This document shows positions 46,225 to 56,501 of a stretch of DNA of 64,000 bases, one piece after another. Within the stretch, counting starts at the first letter, position 1; the number at the start of each line of letters is the position of its first letter. Origin of the DNA: Rhodopirellula halodulae (GTDB lineage: Bacteria > Planctomycetota > Planctomycetia > Pirellulales > Pirellulaceae); the NCBI RefSeq assembly GCF_020966775.1, contig NZ_JAJKFV010000030.1:248001-312000 (forward strand). Direction: 5' to 3'. A program made the translations under genes and the position numbers. Below the pieces are notes generated by a model. That model was not told where the DNA came from. It saw nothing but the letters and a program-made list of their open reading frames with translations, and did no database searches.

Positions 46225-47991
46225 TCAGTTGACGGAAGGAGACTTCTTCTTCAATGCGAATCCGAGTGCGACCGCGATCGCATAACCGACCCAGATGACC
46301 GCCACGATGCGGAAGGACAGAGGATCCGGAGCCAAGTATTTTTCGTACACGGCAACCCCTGCCGAAGCGGTCGCACCGATCACGGCCAAGCCCATGAACA
46401 GGTTCCACATCAGTCGGCTGCCACCGGTGGGCCGGTCGTCGCCGAGAATGTCGTTGCTGTTCATCATCAAGAAAAACGTGAAGTAGGCGATTGGCAACAG
46501 CATCACCGCGAAGGTGCTGGCCAAAATTGCCAACCAGAACTTCAAATCAGGATCGGTCCAAAGTCCGACCCAGCTCGCTCCGGAGGCACCGGCGATCAGC
46601 ACACCGATGATAAAGATCGTTTGGCTGTCGGGGCGTCCGAACATTTCGCGAATGGCGTAGCCGTTGATCAGCATGAGGATGATGATCGTTGAGAAACCCA
46701 TTCCGAAGACGCCCAAGCCGAAGATCAGTTTCGCGAGTTTGTCACCGAGCAGCGGGGCGAGCGTTTGCGAAAGCTCGAAAGCGTTTCGTTTGACGAGTGC
46801 CGCGGCCAATCGTTTTTCGTCTTCAGGAAGCTCAGCCACCATTTGCAACTTGGTCGCTTCGTCGGTGGTTGCGGCGGCTTCGCCCAGTTGCGAATCAACG
46901 CGAGCGATCAAATCGCCTTCGACTTTGGAGAACAACGGAGATTCTTGCATCGTCGCCAAATCGCTGGAGGCCAAGTTTTCATCGATCACGTTGTGGAACG
47001 AGGAAGCCGATGCGATCACCACGCAACTGGTGACCAAGACGAAGGGAATGGCCATCCCGGTCGACAAGTCGAAACGTGCCAACCCACGGAAGGTCTTGTC
47101 CCATCCGCGAGCCAACATCGAATAAGGCAGCAAAAAGGTCATGTTGATCCCGACCGCGGTGGCGATCGCCGAGATCATCACACTTCGCTGCGTCCCCATC
47201 AGCTTTTTGGTCCAGAATGAGCTGCCTTCTGGTGAGAGACTCGCAACCGATTCACGCAATTCACCGGCTGGACGTGCAAACTGCGTGAGGTCAGGAATCA
47301 GGCCAGCAAAAATATTCGCGAAATTGATCTGGCCGTTGACCAACAACAAAATCGCGACGCCGAAGAAGCACAGCACCACCATGCCGATCAGCGTTTTCAG
47401 AAAGATGTCGAATACCTTGGCCGCTTTGCCCTGTTTGGTATTCAGCAGCACGATGAAACCAGCCGCGAAAAACAACAGCAGTGTGACGGTCCAACGTGCG
47501 GCGCTGGAGTCGCCCAAACCACCCGCCTCGCCCATCGACAACAGGTTTTTGTCCAGTGCGTCGTAGCAGAGGCTGAACTGCGGCATGCAGAAAATCATGT
47601 TGGCCAGCACCGTCGCGATGATCCAACCCCATCCCAATGCCGGGTTGATTTCACGGTTGATGGCTTCGAAGGGACGGCGACCGGTCGACAACGTCACGTA
47701 GCTGATGGCCGACAGCATCACCACACCCAGGACGATCGCGACCAGCTGCAGCCACAGCATGCTGGTTCCGCCTAAAACCCCTAAGAACAAGGATCCTGCC
47801 AACGAACCGCCGCCCAACGTGATTGCGGATTGCAACCAGCCTGGGCCGGAAAGTTTGACGTAAGTGCCGAGCGTTTTGCCTTCCGCCTGCGCCTTTTTCA
47901 GCATAGCTCGGTCGGCGAGAACTTTGTCGCTGACCACGGCGTCGCTGCCGGTCAGAGGATTGGTTTCTGTGGAGGGAGTGGAGTCAGACAT
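46225..47991 (-). CDS. Nramp-like membrane transporter with altered metal-site motifs
   Basis: 588 residues, ATG at 47991. About 11-12 membrane segments begin near residue 48 (SGPGWLQSAITLGGG) and the TM1-TM2 layout and length match the Nramp/SLC11 fold. The first-helix DPGN of metal transporters is replaced by GGGS, and the TM6 MPH motif appears as LLPYSML. A large insert (about 325-405, charged) lies between later helices. It probably moves a cation or other small solute across the inner membrane; a transition-metal substrate is doubtful because both metal-binding motifs are changed. Confidence 0.8.
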   Translation of the reverse strand: MSDSTPSTETNPLTGSDAVVSDKVLADRAMLKKAQAEGKTLGTYVKLSGPGWLQSAITLGGGSLAGSLFLGVLGGTSMLWLQLVAIVLGVVMLSAISYVTLSTGRRPFEAINREINPALGWGWIIATVLANMIFCMPQFSLCYDALDKNLLSMGEAGGLGDSSAARWTVTLLLFFAAGFIVLLNTKQGKAAKVFDIFLKTLIGMVVLCFFGVAILLLVNGQINFANIFAGLIPDLTQFARPAGELRESVASLSPEGSSFWTKKLMGTQRSVMISAIATAVGINMTFLLPYSMLARGWDKTFRGLARFDLSTGMAIPFVLVTSCVVIASASSFHNVIDENLASSDLATMQESPLFSKVEGDLIARVDSQLGEAAATTDEATKLQMVAELPEDEKRLAAALVKRNAFELSQTLAPLLGDKLAKLIFGLGVFGMGFSTIIILMLINGYAIREMFGRPDSQTIFIIGVLIAGASGASWVGLWTDPDLKFWLAILASTFAVMLLPIAYFTFFLMMNSNDILGDDRPTGGSRLMWNLFMGLAVIGATASAGVAVYEKYLAPDPLSFRIVAVIWVGYAIAVALGFALKKKSPSVN

Positions 47992-48365
47992 GCGCAGGGT
48001 TGAGGCGGGCGGTAGGGAAGGAAACTGGCAAGATAATACCAGCCGCGAATCCTCCGTCGTTACCCCCTACAGGTCAAGAATCAGTCATACTGGCAAAGAA
48101 CCATAGACTTTGGGTTGCGGTTTTGACGGATGGACAAATGCATCGGACTCGCCAAACGGTCCAATTCCAAGTTGCGTGCTGGCTTCTGTCCGAACGGACT
48201 CCGCTTGCGTGAATCGGATTCATTCAGAACGACGCATGGGTGCTTGAATCCCCGTGGTTCAGCCTTCCCGCGCGAGATCGTGATCCAAACCCTTCGCCAT
48301 GCATCGCTTGGCTGTGGTACCTCGCCTGACAATCCACCTTCCCTGCCCACCTTTGGATTTTCGAA
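47992..48365. other. Divergent intergenic region (374 bp)
   Basis: It separates the Nramp-like gene (minus) from the large heme protein gene (plus). I see no gene, clear promoter or riboswitch in it. Confidence 0.4.
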
Positions 48366-51300
48366 ATGAATCACGTTCGGCGCTCGGTTTGTATCCATCG
48401 TCCGTCCAGGAGTTCCTCCGCGTGGCGGTTTTTCACGTGCGTCAGCTTATTCGTTGGTGTGGTTGTGGGATATTCCATGACGCCGGACCAGGCCAACGCC
48501 GAAGTCCCAAAGCAATTCGCGGACGTCCGTTCGGGACCAATCACCGCCAAGGAATGGACCGACGTTGGATGGCAAACCAAGATCGTCAGTAGTGAATTTC
48601 TCGCGGAAGGAGCGGCCGTTGGGGACCTCAATCGTGACGGGCAGAACGATCTGATCTACGGACCCGTTTGGTATGAGGGACCGGAGTTCACGCAGCGGCA
48701 CGAGCTGGCGACGCCTAAAGTGTTTCCTGTCGCGGCCTACAGCGATCATTTTTTTTCGTTTGTCTGCGATGCCAATGCGGATGAATGGCCCGATGTTTTG
48801 TCAGTCGGATTTCCCGGCCGACAAGCAACCCTGTACATCAACCCTGCGGGCTCGAGTGGCTCCAATTCCGCCGGCGCCGATGACACGGACAAATGGGCGG
48901 CTCACACCGTCGCGCCACGCGTGTCCAACGAGTCGCCAAGGTTTGTGGATCTGATCCCCGGTGGGTTGCCCGAATTGGTTTGTGCTCGTGATCGGGCGTA
49001 CGGGTACTACACCGCCGATGGCATGCAGGATGCGACCAAGCCATGGAAGTGGGTGACGGTTTCTGAGCCGGGAACAGCGTTTGAACCGTTTGGCCACGGA
49101 TTGGGTGTCGGCGACATCGATGGCGATGGAAACGCGGACATTGTTGATCGCCAGCATTGGTGGAAACAGCCATCGGCTGAGGAATCCGCGTCTGATCCAA
49201 GGCGTTTGTGGCAGCGCATGGCTTGGATTGCCCAGCCTTTTGGTCGTGGCGGCGCACAAATCCATGTGCACGACTTTGACGGTGATGGGGACGCCGATCT
49301 GGTGACATCCGAGAACGCGCACGGTCACGGGCTGGCGTGGTTTGAGCAGTCGACCCCGGGCAACTTCATTCCACATCGCATCAGCGGTGATTCTTCGATG
49401 TTGAATCCTCATGGCTATGCAGCATCGCAGATGCACGCGTTGGAGGCCGTCGATGTGGATGGTGATGGTCGACGTGATCTGGTGACCGGCAAACGTTATC
49501 TCGCGCACGCGGGCAAAGACGTTGGTGGTTTGCAATCTCCCGTCGTGGTTTGGTTTCGAAACGTGGGGAGCGATCAGCCAGGCGGCATCGAGTTCGTTCC
49601 ACATGTCATTCATGAAACGACCGGAGTCGGCGTCGAAGTCGTCACGGAGGACATCAACGGTGACGGGAAAATCGATGTCTTGGTGGGCAATAAAAAAGGA
49701 TTGTCCGTCCATCTGCAAACCGATCTGAGCGACGTGCCTTACGAAGATCGAACTCACGTTGCCGAGCGTTGGCGTTCCCCCAAGAAGTCACCCGACGAAT
49801 ACGCGACGGGGCTGACGGCACAGCAATCCGCCGACGCGATGGATCTGCCGCCCGGCTTTGAAGTCGACGTCATCGCCAGCGAGCCGGAACTGGTCCAGCC
49901 AATCGCGATGTGTTTCGATGATCGTGGCAGAATCTGGGTGATCGAAGGCAACACTTATCCGACCAAGGCTCCGGCGGGTGAAGGCAAAGATCGCGTGTTG
50001 ATTTTGGAAGACAGCGACGGCAACGGTTCGTTCGAAACCAAGAAGGTTTTCGCCGAAGGATTGAATCTCGCCAGCGGAATTGAGGTGGGTTTCGGCGGCG
50101 TGTGGATCGGTGCGGCACCGGAGTTGTTGTTCTTTCCGGATGCCGACCGTGATGATGTGCCTGATGGGGAACCCACTGTTCTATTGGATGGTTGGGGATA
50201 TCACGACACGCACGAAACGTTGAATAGCTTCACTTGGGGAATGGATGGTTGGCTATATGGATGCCACGGTGTGTTCACCCATTCCAATGTCGGAAAGCCT
50301 GGTGCGACGGATGCGGATCGGCAACGGATCAACGCGGGAGTCTGGCGTTACCATCCGGTCCGACACGAGTTTGAGGTATTCGCTCATGGGACCAGCAATC
50401 CATGGGGGGTCGACTTCAACGAAGACGGTGATTGGTTCGTGACCGCCTGTGTGATTCCTCACTTGTTTCATCTGTCGCAAGGCGGGCGCTATTTCCGGCA
50501 AGCGGGCCAGCACTTCAATCCGCATACCTACGACGACATCAAGACGATCGCCGATCACCTGCATTACGGTGACGGCACGTTCCAGTCCGCCAACTCAGCC
50601 AACAAGGTCGATCGCGAATTGGTCAGACGCACTGCGAACACGACGTCGATGGTGGGTGGCGGGCACGCGCACTGTGGATTGACGATCTACCAAGCCGATC
50701 TATTTCCGGCTCACTATCGAGGGGAAATGTTCTTTCACAATCTGCATGGCCACCGGATTGTTCGAGAACACTTGGAAGCGGAAGGATCGGGCTACGTCGG
50801 TCGTCACCGTCCGGACTTCATGCTTTCCAATGACCATGAACAAATTGGGGTCGGGATCATGCAAGGCCCCGATGGTGCACTGTATATCTCCGATTGGCAC
50901 GACGACCAAACCTGTCACCACCGTGACCATGAGATTTGGGATCGAACCAATGGTCGGTTGTACCGAGTCCGTTATGGCGAGGTTCAATCCCGTGTGTTTG
51001 ACTTGTCGACCCTGTCGGATGAACAACTCGCCGCCAACTTAAACCATCCGAACTCATTCTTTGTCCGCCAGTCGCAACGTGTGTTGCAGGAGCGAGCCGC
51101 GGCCGGCACGCTCGATCGAGCCAGTTTGTCCGAGACGTTGCAACGCACCATCCAGTCAGACTCGCCTCGCCGCGAAAGGTTACAAGCGGTGTGGACCGCC
51201 TGGACATCGGGTTTGTTGCAGATCGACAACGAAGTTTCACCGGCCGTGAATGAGAACGCTGTCGCGATGCGAGTCGACTTGGTCGGCTTGCTGAATGATT

Positions 51301-53249
51301 CCGATCCCGTGATTCGCGGCTGGGCAGTCCAGTTGATCGGCGAACGCCAACAGGCACTTTCGGCGAAGGTCCTGGCGAAGTTGGAAGCAATGGCGGCTTC
51401 GGAGGCATCTCCCGTCACACGACGCTACTTGGCTTCGTTGTTGCAACGAATCCCGAATGAACAACGATTGGGAATTGCCGAAGGTTTGTTGCGACACATC
51501 ATCGACCACAACGACAGGAATCTGCCACTGTTGGTTTGGTACGGTTTGGAACCCGTTGTCGAGACGGATCCCGATGCCGTGATGCGGTTGGGCAACGCCA
51601 GCCGATCGGATCAGCTGAAGCGATTCGTGTCTCGTCGAACCGCGACCACGGAAGCGGGGCGCCAAACGCTCTTGTCTTCCATGGCGGACGATTTGAAGCA
51701 AGATGCCAATCCAAAGACCATTGCCTCTCGATTCAATTGGATCTTGGACGAGCTGCTGCAATCCGCGCGAAGCCGCGGTGGCGTGCAAATGCCGGAAGCT
51801 TGGCCAACCGTTGCAACGATGCTTCGAAAGTCAGCAACCGATCCGTCAACGAAGGAATTGGTGGGATCACTCGCCATTCAGTTCGGTGACGCATCCGCAA
51901 TTCCGGAGCTGCGTTCGGTGTTGATGGACGCGGACGAACCGACGTCCTCCCGCTTGGATGCATTGCGTTTGTTGACTCAAGCCAAAGACGGCGAACTGGA
52001 TCAGTTGCTGCTTCAGTTGGTGGATGATTCAGAAGTCGGGGCTCTTGCGATTCAGGCGTTATCACGATTCGAATCGCCAGTGATCGGTTCGACTTTGATT
52101 CAACGATTCACTAAATGGTCGCCACAGAAACAGAGCGATGCATTGGCGACGTTGACTGCTCGACCGGAGTTCGCGATGAATCTGATCGAAGCGATGGAAC
52201 AAAACGTGATCCCGGCGACTCAGGTTCCGGCATACGCCATTCGAAACGTATTGGCTCTTCCGTTTGGTGATCCATCGGCAAGAAGCTCGGTGCAATCAAG
52301 ATTGGAAAAGGTTTGGGGACGCATTGGCACGACCAGCGAAGAAGTCAAAGCGGCACACGCGATGTATGCGGGCATGCTGACGGCGGCGAAACTGCGTGGT
52401 GCGAACATGGGTTCGGGCAAGAACCTGTACGACGCGAATTGTGGCAAGTGCCATCGTCTTTTTGGCGACGGCACACCGATCGGACCGGATTTGACGGGCG
52501 CTAATCGCAGCGATGTGAACTACTGGCTCGAAAACATCCTTCAGCCGAATTCCGTGATCGGCAACGCTTATCAAATGACCGTCTTCCTAATGGAAGACGG
52601 ACGCGTGGTATCCGGCTTGGTCCGTTCGCGAAACGAAGATGCGGTCACCGTTCAAACAATCTCGGAAACCGTTGTCTTGCCATTGGACGAAGTCGAGGCG
52701 GAACAACTGTCCGAGACCTCGTTGATGCCCGAGGGGCAATTGGAATACATGAGTCCAGATCAGATTCGTGATTTGTTCGGATACTTGATGAGTCCCGGTC
52801 CAACGTTCTCACGTGACTGGGCGATCGAAGCCGAATCGTTGATCCCCACCGCGAAAGTCAGCGAAGGCAACGTGAGCGTTCAAGGCATGAAACCGTTCAA
52901 CGATCAATGGTCCGCGGACAATCAACTGTGGTGGACTGGCGGAAAGGTGGGATCCACTCTGGAACTGACCGTGCCGCATTCGGTGGATGGCCCCGCGAAA
53001 GTTCAATTGCACCTGACCGGTGCGGTGGACTATGCGAAGTTGAAGATCCAACTCAACGACCAGCCCCCGCGTTCCTTCGATGGATACTCCGCTAACGTGA
53101 AGGTGATGACGCCGGTGACGTGGGACGAAGTGAAGCTGAAGGCGGGACAGCCCGTTCAGCTTCGCATCGAGATCTCGGGAAAGAATGAGAAGGCGATCGC
53201 TCGTTGGATGGCCGGAATCGACACGGTTTCGATCCAGCCACTTCCATGA
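48366..53249 (+). CDS. Secreted FG-GAP / membrane-bound-dehydrogenase / HEAT / cytochrome c protein
   Basis: 1627 residues, ATG at 48366. A signal region (about 20-45) precedes FG-GAP/VCBS repeats (about 75-470, with DIDGDGNAD-like loops), then the Planctomycetes 'membrane-bound dehydrogenase' domain (about 480-880, starting LPPGFEVDVIASEPELVQP), HEAT-like repeats (about 920-1290), and a heme domain with CGKCH (Cys1356-His1360) followed by the GPDLTGANR and NILQPNS block. The C-terminal 150 residues resemble a sugar-binding domain. The family is thought to oxidise sugars or their derivatives in the periplasm and pass electrons to the c-type heme; the substrate is unknown. Confidence 0.9.
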   Translation: MNHVRRSVCIHRPSRSSSAWRFFTCVSLFVGVVVGYSMTPDQANAEVPKQFADVRSGPITAKEWTDVGWQTKIVSSEFLAEGAAVGDLNRDGQNDLIYGPVWYEGPEFTQRHELATPKVFPVAAYSDHFFSFVCDANADEWPDVLSVGFPGRQATLYINPAGSSGSNSAGADDTDKWAAHTVAPRVSNESPRFVDLIPGGLPELVCARDRAYGYYTADGMQDATKPWKWVTVSEPGTAFEPFGHGLGVGDIDGDGNADIVDRQHWWKQPSAEESASDPRRLWQRMAWIAQPFGRGGAQIHVHDFDGDGDADLVTSENAHGHGLAWFEQSTPGNFIPHRISGDSSMLNPHGYAASQMHALEAVDVDGDGRRDLVTGKRYLAHAGKDVGGLQSPVVVWFRNVGSDQPGGIEFVPHVIHETTGVGVEVVTEDINGDGKIDVLVGNKKGLSVHLQTDLSDVPYEDRTHVAERWRSPKKSPDEYATGLTAQQSADAMDLPPGFEVDVIASEPELVQPIAMCFDDRGRIWVIEGNTYPTKAPAGEGKDRVLILEDSDGNGSFETKKVFAEGLNLASGIEVGFGGVWIGAAPELLFFPDADRDDVPDGEPTVLLDGWGYHDTHETLNSFTWGMDGWLYGCHGVFTHSNVGKPGATDADRQRINAGVWRYHPVRHEFEVFAHGTSNPWGVDFNEDGDWFVTACVIPHLFHLSQGGRYFRQAGQHFNPHTYDDIKTIADHLHYGDGTFQSANSANKVDRELVRRTANTTSMVGGGHAHCGLTIYQADLFPAHYRGEMFFHNLHGHRIVREHLEAEGSGYVGRHRPDFMLSNDHEQIGVGIMQGPDGALYISDWHDDQTCHHRDHEIWDRTNGRLYRVRYGEVQSRVFDLSTLSDEQLAANLNHPNSFFVRQSQRVLQERAAAGTLDRASLSETLQRTIQSDSPRRERLQAVWTAWTSGLLQIDNEVSPAVNENAVAMRVDLVGLLNDSDPVIRGWAVQLIGERQQALSAKVLAKLEAMAASEASPVTRRYLASLLQRIPNEQRLGIAEGLLRHIIDHNDRNLPLLVWYGLEPVVETDPDAVMRLGNASRSDQLKRFVSRRTATTEAGRQTLLSSMADDLKQDANPKTIASRFNWILDELLQSARSRGGVQMPEAWPTVATMLRKSATDPSTKELVGSLAIQFGDASAIPELRSVLMDADEPTSSRLDALRLLTQAKDGELDQLLLQLVDDSEVGALAIQALSRFESPVIGSTLIQRFTKWSPQKQSDALATLTARPEFAMNLIEAMEQNVIPATQVPAYAIRNVLALPFGDPSARSSVQSRLEKVWGRIGTTSEEVKAAHAMYAGMLTAAKLRGANMGSGKNLYDANCGKCHRLFGDGTPIGPDLTGANRSDVNYWLENILQPNSVIGNAYQMTVFLMEDGRVVSGLVRSRNEDAVTVQTISETVVLPLDEVEAEQLSETSLMPEGQLEYMSPDQIRDLFGYLMSPGPTFSRDWAIEAESLIPTAKVSEGNVSVQGMKPFNDQWSADNQLWWTGGKVGSTLELTVPHSVDGPAKVQLHLTGAVDYAKLKIQLNDQPPRSFDGYSANVKVMTPVTWDEVKLKAGQPVQLRIEISGKNEKAIARWMAGIDTVSIQPLP

Positions 53250-53264
53250 GCCGCCTCACCAGGA

Positions 53265-54233
53265 TCACGCGGGCCAGATCGAGATGGGGAACGTTTCGTC
53301 GGCGGGCCAATCGGTTTCGCTGACAAACAGTTGACCCGCGTTCGGACATTGGGCCTGGTCTTCTTTGCTGAAGTTCTCGACCGCAGTCGTGATCACGAGT
53401 TTGAGCTGCCCATCGACGGGAACCAATGCCGGGCAGGTGTTCTGCGGCGAACCCGGTGTTTTCCAAACCGTTCTCAGTTCGCCCGACTCCAAATCGTAAC
53501 ACCGGGTTTCGCCATGCTCGGCGACACCAGGATGGAAGATCGCGACAATGATGCCCTCACCGTTGGGCGTCAAAATCGCTCCATCGGGAACGCCGGGGTC
53601 GGAGGTCAAATCCAAGACCACGCGAGGGTCGCCAAGGGGTCCGGCTTCGATGTCGAGGGCGTGTTCGACGATGGTGCGAGTGGGTGAGTCGATGTCGATG
53701 AGAAATAGATTCCCCGAATCGTCGCGACGGATCATTTTTCCGTTGCTGCAAATTTGATCGTCACGCAAACGGATCAGTTTTTGATCGCTTCCGCGGTATA
53801 GGTACAGCCCAGCTTTCTTGGTCGCGAATTCCAGGTCCTTGGTGCCGAAGATCAGATTGTCATCGATGACCAAGCCATCATTGATGATCGTGTTGGTGAC
53901 ATCGGCATCCACACCATCACAAAACGGACTCCACTGTCCGTTGCTGGTGTCAAAGATTCCCAATGAGCGTTCAACGCCGGCCACAAACTTCGACGCGTCT
54001 TGGCAACGGAACGCAAACCCGGGCCGACCGGGCAACTCAAACGATTGGTTCAGATTGGTGGTCAGGTCCAGCACGTTGATGCTGCCATGAAGAATGTCGG
54101 CACCATGTTGAATGCCTACCCACGAAAGCTTTCCGTTTTCACCCAGTGCCATCGGACCCTCAGGCAGAAACCGCAACGCGTCGGAATCGGGGACGGTCAG
54201 CGGTTGGGCGACGCGAATTTCTGGGTTGGACAT
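53265..54233 (-). CDS. SMP-30/gluconolactonase/LRE-like protein
   Basis: 322 residues from the ATG at 54233. Beta-propeller features are visible: PEGPMALGENGKLSW near the N-terminus, the repeated DGLVIDDNLIFGT, and VPDGAILTPNGEG. Relatives hydrolyse sugar lactones or simply bind small molecules using a central metal. There is no signal peptide. It converges with the large heme protein gene, leaving a gap of only 15 bases. Confidence 0.8.
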   Translation of the reverse strand: MSNPEIRVAQPLTVPDSDALRFLPEGPMALGENGKLSWVGIQHGADILHGSINVLDLTTNLNQSFELPGRPGFAFRCQDASKFVAGVERSLGIFDTSNGQWSPFCDGVDADVTNTIINDGLVIDDNLIFGTKDLEFATKKAGLYLYRGSDQKLIRLRDDQICSNGKMIRRDDSGNLFLIDIDSPTRTIVEHALDIEAGPLGDPRVVLDLTSDPGVPDGAILTPNGEGIIVAIFHPGVAEHGETRCYDLESGELRTVWKTPGSPQNTCPALVPVDGQLKLVITTAVENFSKEDQAQCPNAGQLFVSETDWPADETFPISIWPA

Positions 54234-54386
54234 GAATGAGATTGGATCAGTTGGAGGCAACGGGCACGCGTGAGTCGACAATCGAATGCGGCCGGATTGT
54301 AAGTTGCAACGCGATCGTCATCCACCGTTGGTTGGCGACCAGTTGATTCACGCCATTTCGACAATCGACCGCTGCGACTCGTGCGA

Positions 54387-54644
54387 TCAAATGCCCATTT
54401 GCGAAAGCATGTCGGCAACGCGGCCGGCGTTTTCAGTCAGCACCGGATGCGATTCGCGAAAGTGTTCGACTTGCTGGTTCCAACGTTCGGCCAGTGAGGC
54501 AGAATTGACTTCTTGTTGATCCAAAGTTTCGCGAATCTCGTCGAGCTCGGCTCTCAAGCGTTCACGCTCCTCGGCGTTTAACTCACTCACATCGGCGAGT
54601 TGTTCGTGCAGTTTAGAAATGGTGGCTTCGAGTTCGGTGCGCAT
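54387..54644 (-). CDS. DUF4404 family protein
   Basis: 85 residues from the ATG at 54644; the longer frame upstream has no coding character. The protein is one long amphipathic helix pair (LEATISKLHEQLADVSELN, then RERLRAELDEIRETL), acidic, with no cysteine. This matches the small coiled-coil DUF4404 family of unknown function. It follows the SMP-30-like gene's strand but has its own start. Confidence 0.8.
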   Translation of the reverse strand: MRTELEATISKLHEQLADVSELNAEERERLRAELDEIRETLDQQEVNSASLAERWNQQVEHFRESHPVLTENAGRVADMLSQMGI

Positions 54645-55158
54645 GAGAGACCTGCAATGGGGGGAGGGTGATCGATGAAGGATGCGAACGGTCGGTGAGC
54701 GAGAGCGTTCGTCGGTGGGTAATTTGTGATGCGGTGAGAACAAACGCAATGATCGTGCGTTTGTTTGAAGAACGCAGTGGTTTGGTCCGGTGTCATCCGC
54801 ACGAGTGCGTCTCCTTGTCGATTGTACCTTTGCGTTTCATTCGCAGGTGCTTCGCGATTCGGCATCAAATGCGTTGAGCCGCTCGTGACGCAGAGGCATC
54901 GAGCCCCACCGCACGTTTTTCGCGTGACGCGATCGGTCTCAGATTTCCCACACAAGTTATCTTCGTGAACACTTGGTTCCGTTCCGCAGACACGCCCGGG
55001 GAAGATGAACCGATTCGACCGGATGAAGCGGTCGTTCGGAACGCTTGGCCGTGATTTGGGGGCGTTCGCCGCCATAGGGGTGGTGCGACAGGCTTCTGCG
55101 TGGATTATTCTGACTCAAACCGACTCGACTATTCTCTCCTCTCGTGGTTGCTCCATTC
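54645..55158. other. Divergent intergenic region (514 bp)
   Basis: It lies between DUF4404 (minus) and the ExbB operon (plus), so the operon's promoter should lie in its right half. Open frames on both strands are short or low-complexity. Nothing else is recognisable. Confidence 0.4.
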
Positions 55159-56064
55159 ATGATGCGTCTTGCTGAGCTGTCGGCTTCTCGATCGTGGGCC
55201 GTCCTCTTTGGTCCCGCTACCTTGGGTTTGGTTCTCGTCTCCGTGCTGTCCGTTGGAATGATGCCAACTCACGGCTACGCGCAAGACGACGCGATGGCTG
55301 AATTTGGCGACGAAGCGGTTGCTGAAGAAGCCGTTGTCGACGAACCCGCCGGACCTGCGGCAAATGAACAACAGCCCGTCGACAACGGAGGCGGCAACGC
55401 GGGAGCCCCACCGGCCGCGGACCAGTCGTTGTTGGAATGGGTGTTCGATTCGCTTGGCGCTGCTTACTTGGTCGTGTTCCTCGCGTTGTCGATCACGCTG
55501 GTGTCACTTTTCGTCATGAACATGTTGGCGGCTCGCCGTGACACGCTTTGTCCAACGGAATTGGTCGAAGAATTCAGCCAGCGTTTGGCGGCCAACGACA
55601 ACCAAGGCGCCTACGATTTGGCCAAATCGGACGAATCGGTCCTGGGCCAGGTGTTGGCCGCGGGTTTGGCAAAGGTCAGCCGCGGTTACAACAAAGCCTT
55701 GGAGGCGATGCAAGAAGTTGGCGAGGAAGAAAGCATGAAGCTCGAGCACCGATTGAGCTACATGGCGTTGATTGGCAACCTGTCACCCATGATCGGATTG
55801 TTTGGGACGGTTCAAGGGATGATTTCATCGTTCCAGGTCATCGCCACGGGAGGCTCGACGCCGAAACCATCGGATCTGGCCGCTGGTATCTCGACGGCTT
55901 TGTTCACGACGCTGGTGGGACTGGCCGTCGCGATCCCCGCCATCGCGGCTTACAACATCCTCCGCAACCGCGTCGCTCGACTGCTGCTTGAAGTTGGTGT
56001 CGAAAGCGAAAACTTGATGAGCAAGTTCGAAGACATGTCGCCCAAAACGGGAGCCCGTGGCTGA
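55159..56064 (+). CDS. ExbB/TolQ/MotA-type proton channel subunit
   Basis: 301 residues from the ATG at 55159 (an ATG at 55162 and a GTG at 55144 are also in frame). An N-terminal signal-like hydrophobic segment and an acidic linker (to about 85) precede the first core helix (95-118) and the paired helices with LIGNLSPMIGLFGTVQGMI and ALFTTLVGLAVAIPA. It forms the inner-membrane channel that uses the proton gradient to energise outer-membrane transport or envelope motion. Its stop overlaps the next ATG (TGATG), and two ExbD-type partners follow. Confidence 0.92.
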   Translation: MMRLAELSASRSWAVLFGPATLGLVLVSVLSVGMMPTHGYAQDDAMAEFGDEAVAEEAVVDEPAGPAANEQQPVDNGGGNAGAPPAADQSLLEWVFDSLGAAYLVVFLALSITLVSLFVMNMLAARRDTLCPTELVEEFSQRLAANDNQGAYDLAKSDESVLGQVLAAGLAKVSRGYNKALEAMQEVGEEESMKLEHRLSYMALIGNLSPMIGLFGTVQGMISSFQVIATGGSTPKPSDLAAGISTALFTTLVGLAVAIPAIAAYNILRNRVARLLLEVGVESENLMSKFEDMSPKTGARG

Positions 56065-56501
56065 TGCGAGTCAAACGCACCGAAGTCGACATGGCGGAAG
56101 GTGACATGACGCCGATGATCGACATGACGTTTCAGTTGATCGCGTTCTTCATGGTGTTGATCAACTTCGCTCAGACAGAAGCCAACGACAACGTGGTGTT
56201 GCCAAACAGTCGCTTGGTGAAACCGCCCGAAACACCTCTGGAATTTCCTATCATCCTGCACGTCGGTGCTGATGGCCGAGTCTTCTTGGGTGGCGACGAT
56301 TACACGGCGGAGACGCTGCGTTTGGGTTTGGATCGTGAATTGGCCGTGATTCGAGCGGAAGGCAAATCGGTTAGCGACGCCAACGTGGTCATTCGCGGGC
56401 ACAAAGATGTCGCGGCCGGCGAAGTGCAAGAAATCATTCGCGTTTGCCAGGATTCGAAGCTGGAAAACTTCGCGTTGCGAGTCAAAGAGGATCGTTCATG
56501 A
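56064..56501 (+). CDS. ExbD/TolR-type subunit 1
   Basis: 145 residues, ATG at 56064 overlapping the exbB-like stop. One membrane helix (about 17-35, DMTFQLIAFFMVLINFA) carries the family's buried Asp-Met start (MIDMTF), followed by a periplasmic domain. It pairs with the proton channel to transmit force across the periplasm. It is shorter than subunit 2. Confidence 0.92.
   Translation: MRVKRTEVDMAEGDMTPMIDMTFQLIAFFMVLINFAQTEANDNVVLPNSRLVKPPETPLEFPIILHVGADGRVFLGGDDYTAETLRLGLDRELAVIRAEGKSVSDANVVIRGHKDVAAGEVQEIIRVCQDSKLENFALRVKEDRS

Noticed and set aside
47992..48110. Metal-sensing riboswitch upstream of the Nramp-like gene
   Set aside because: No conserved riboswitch core is visible and the leader is short.
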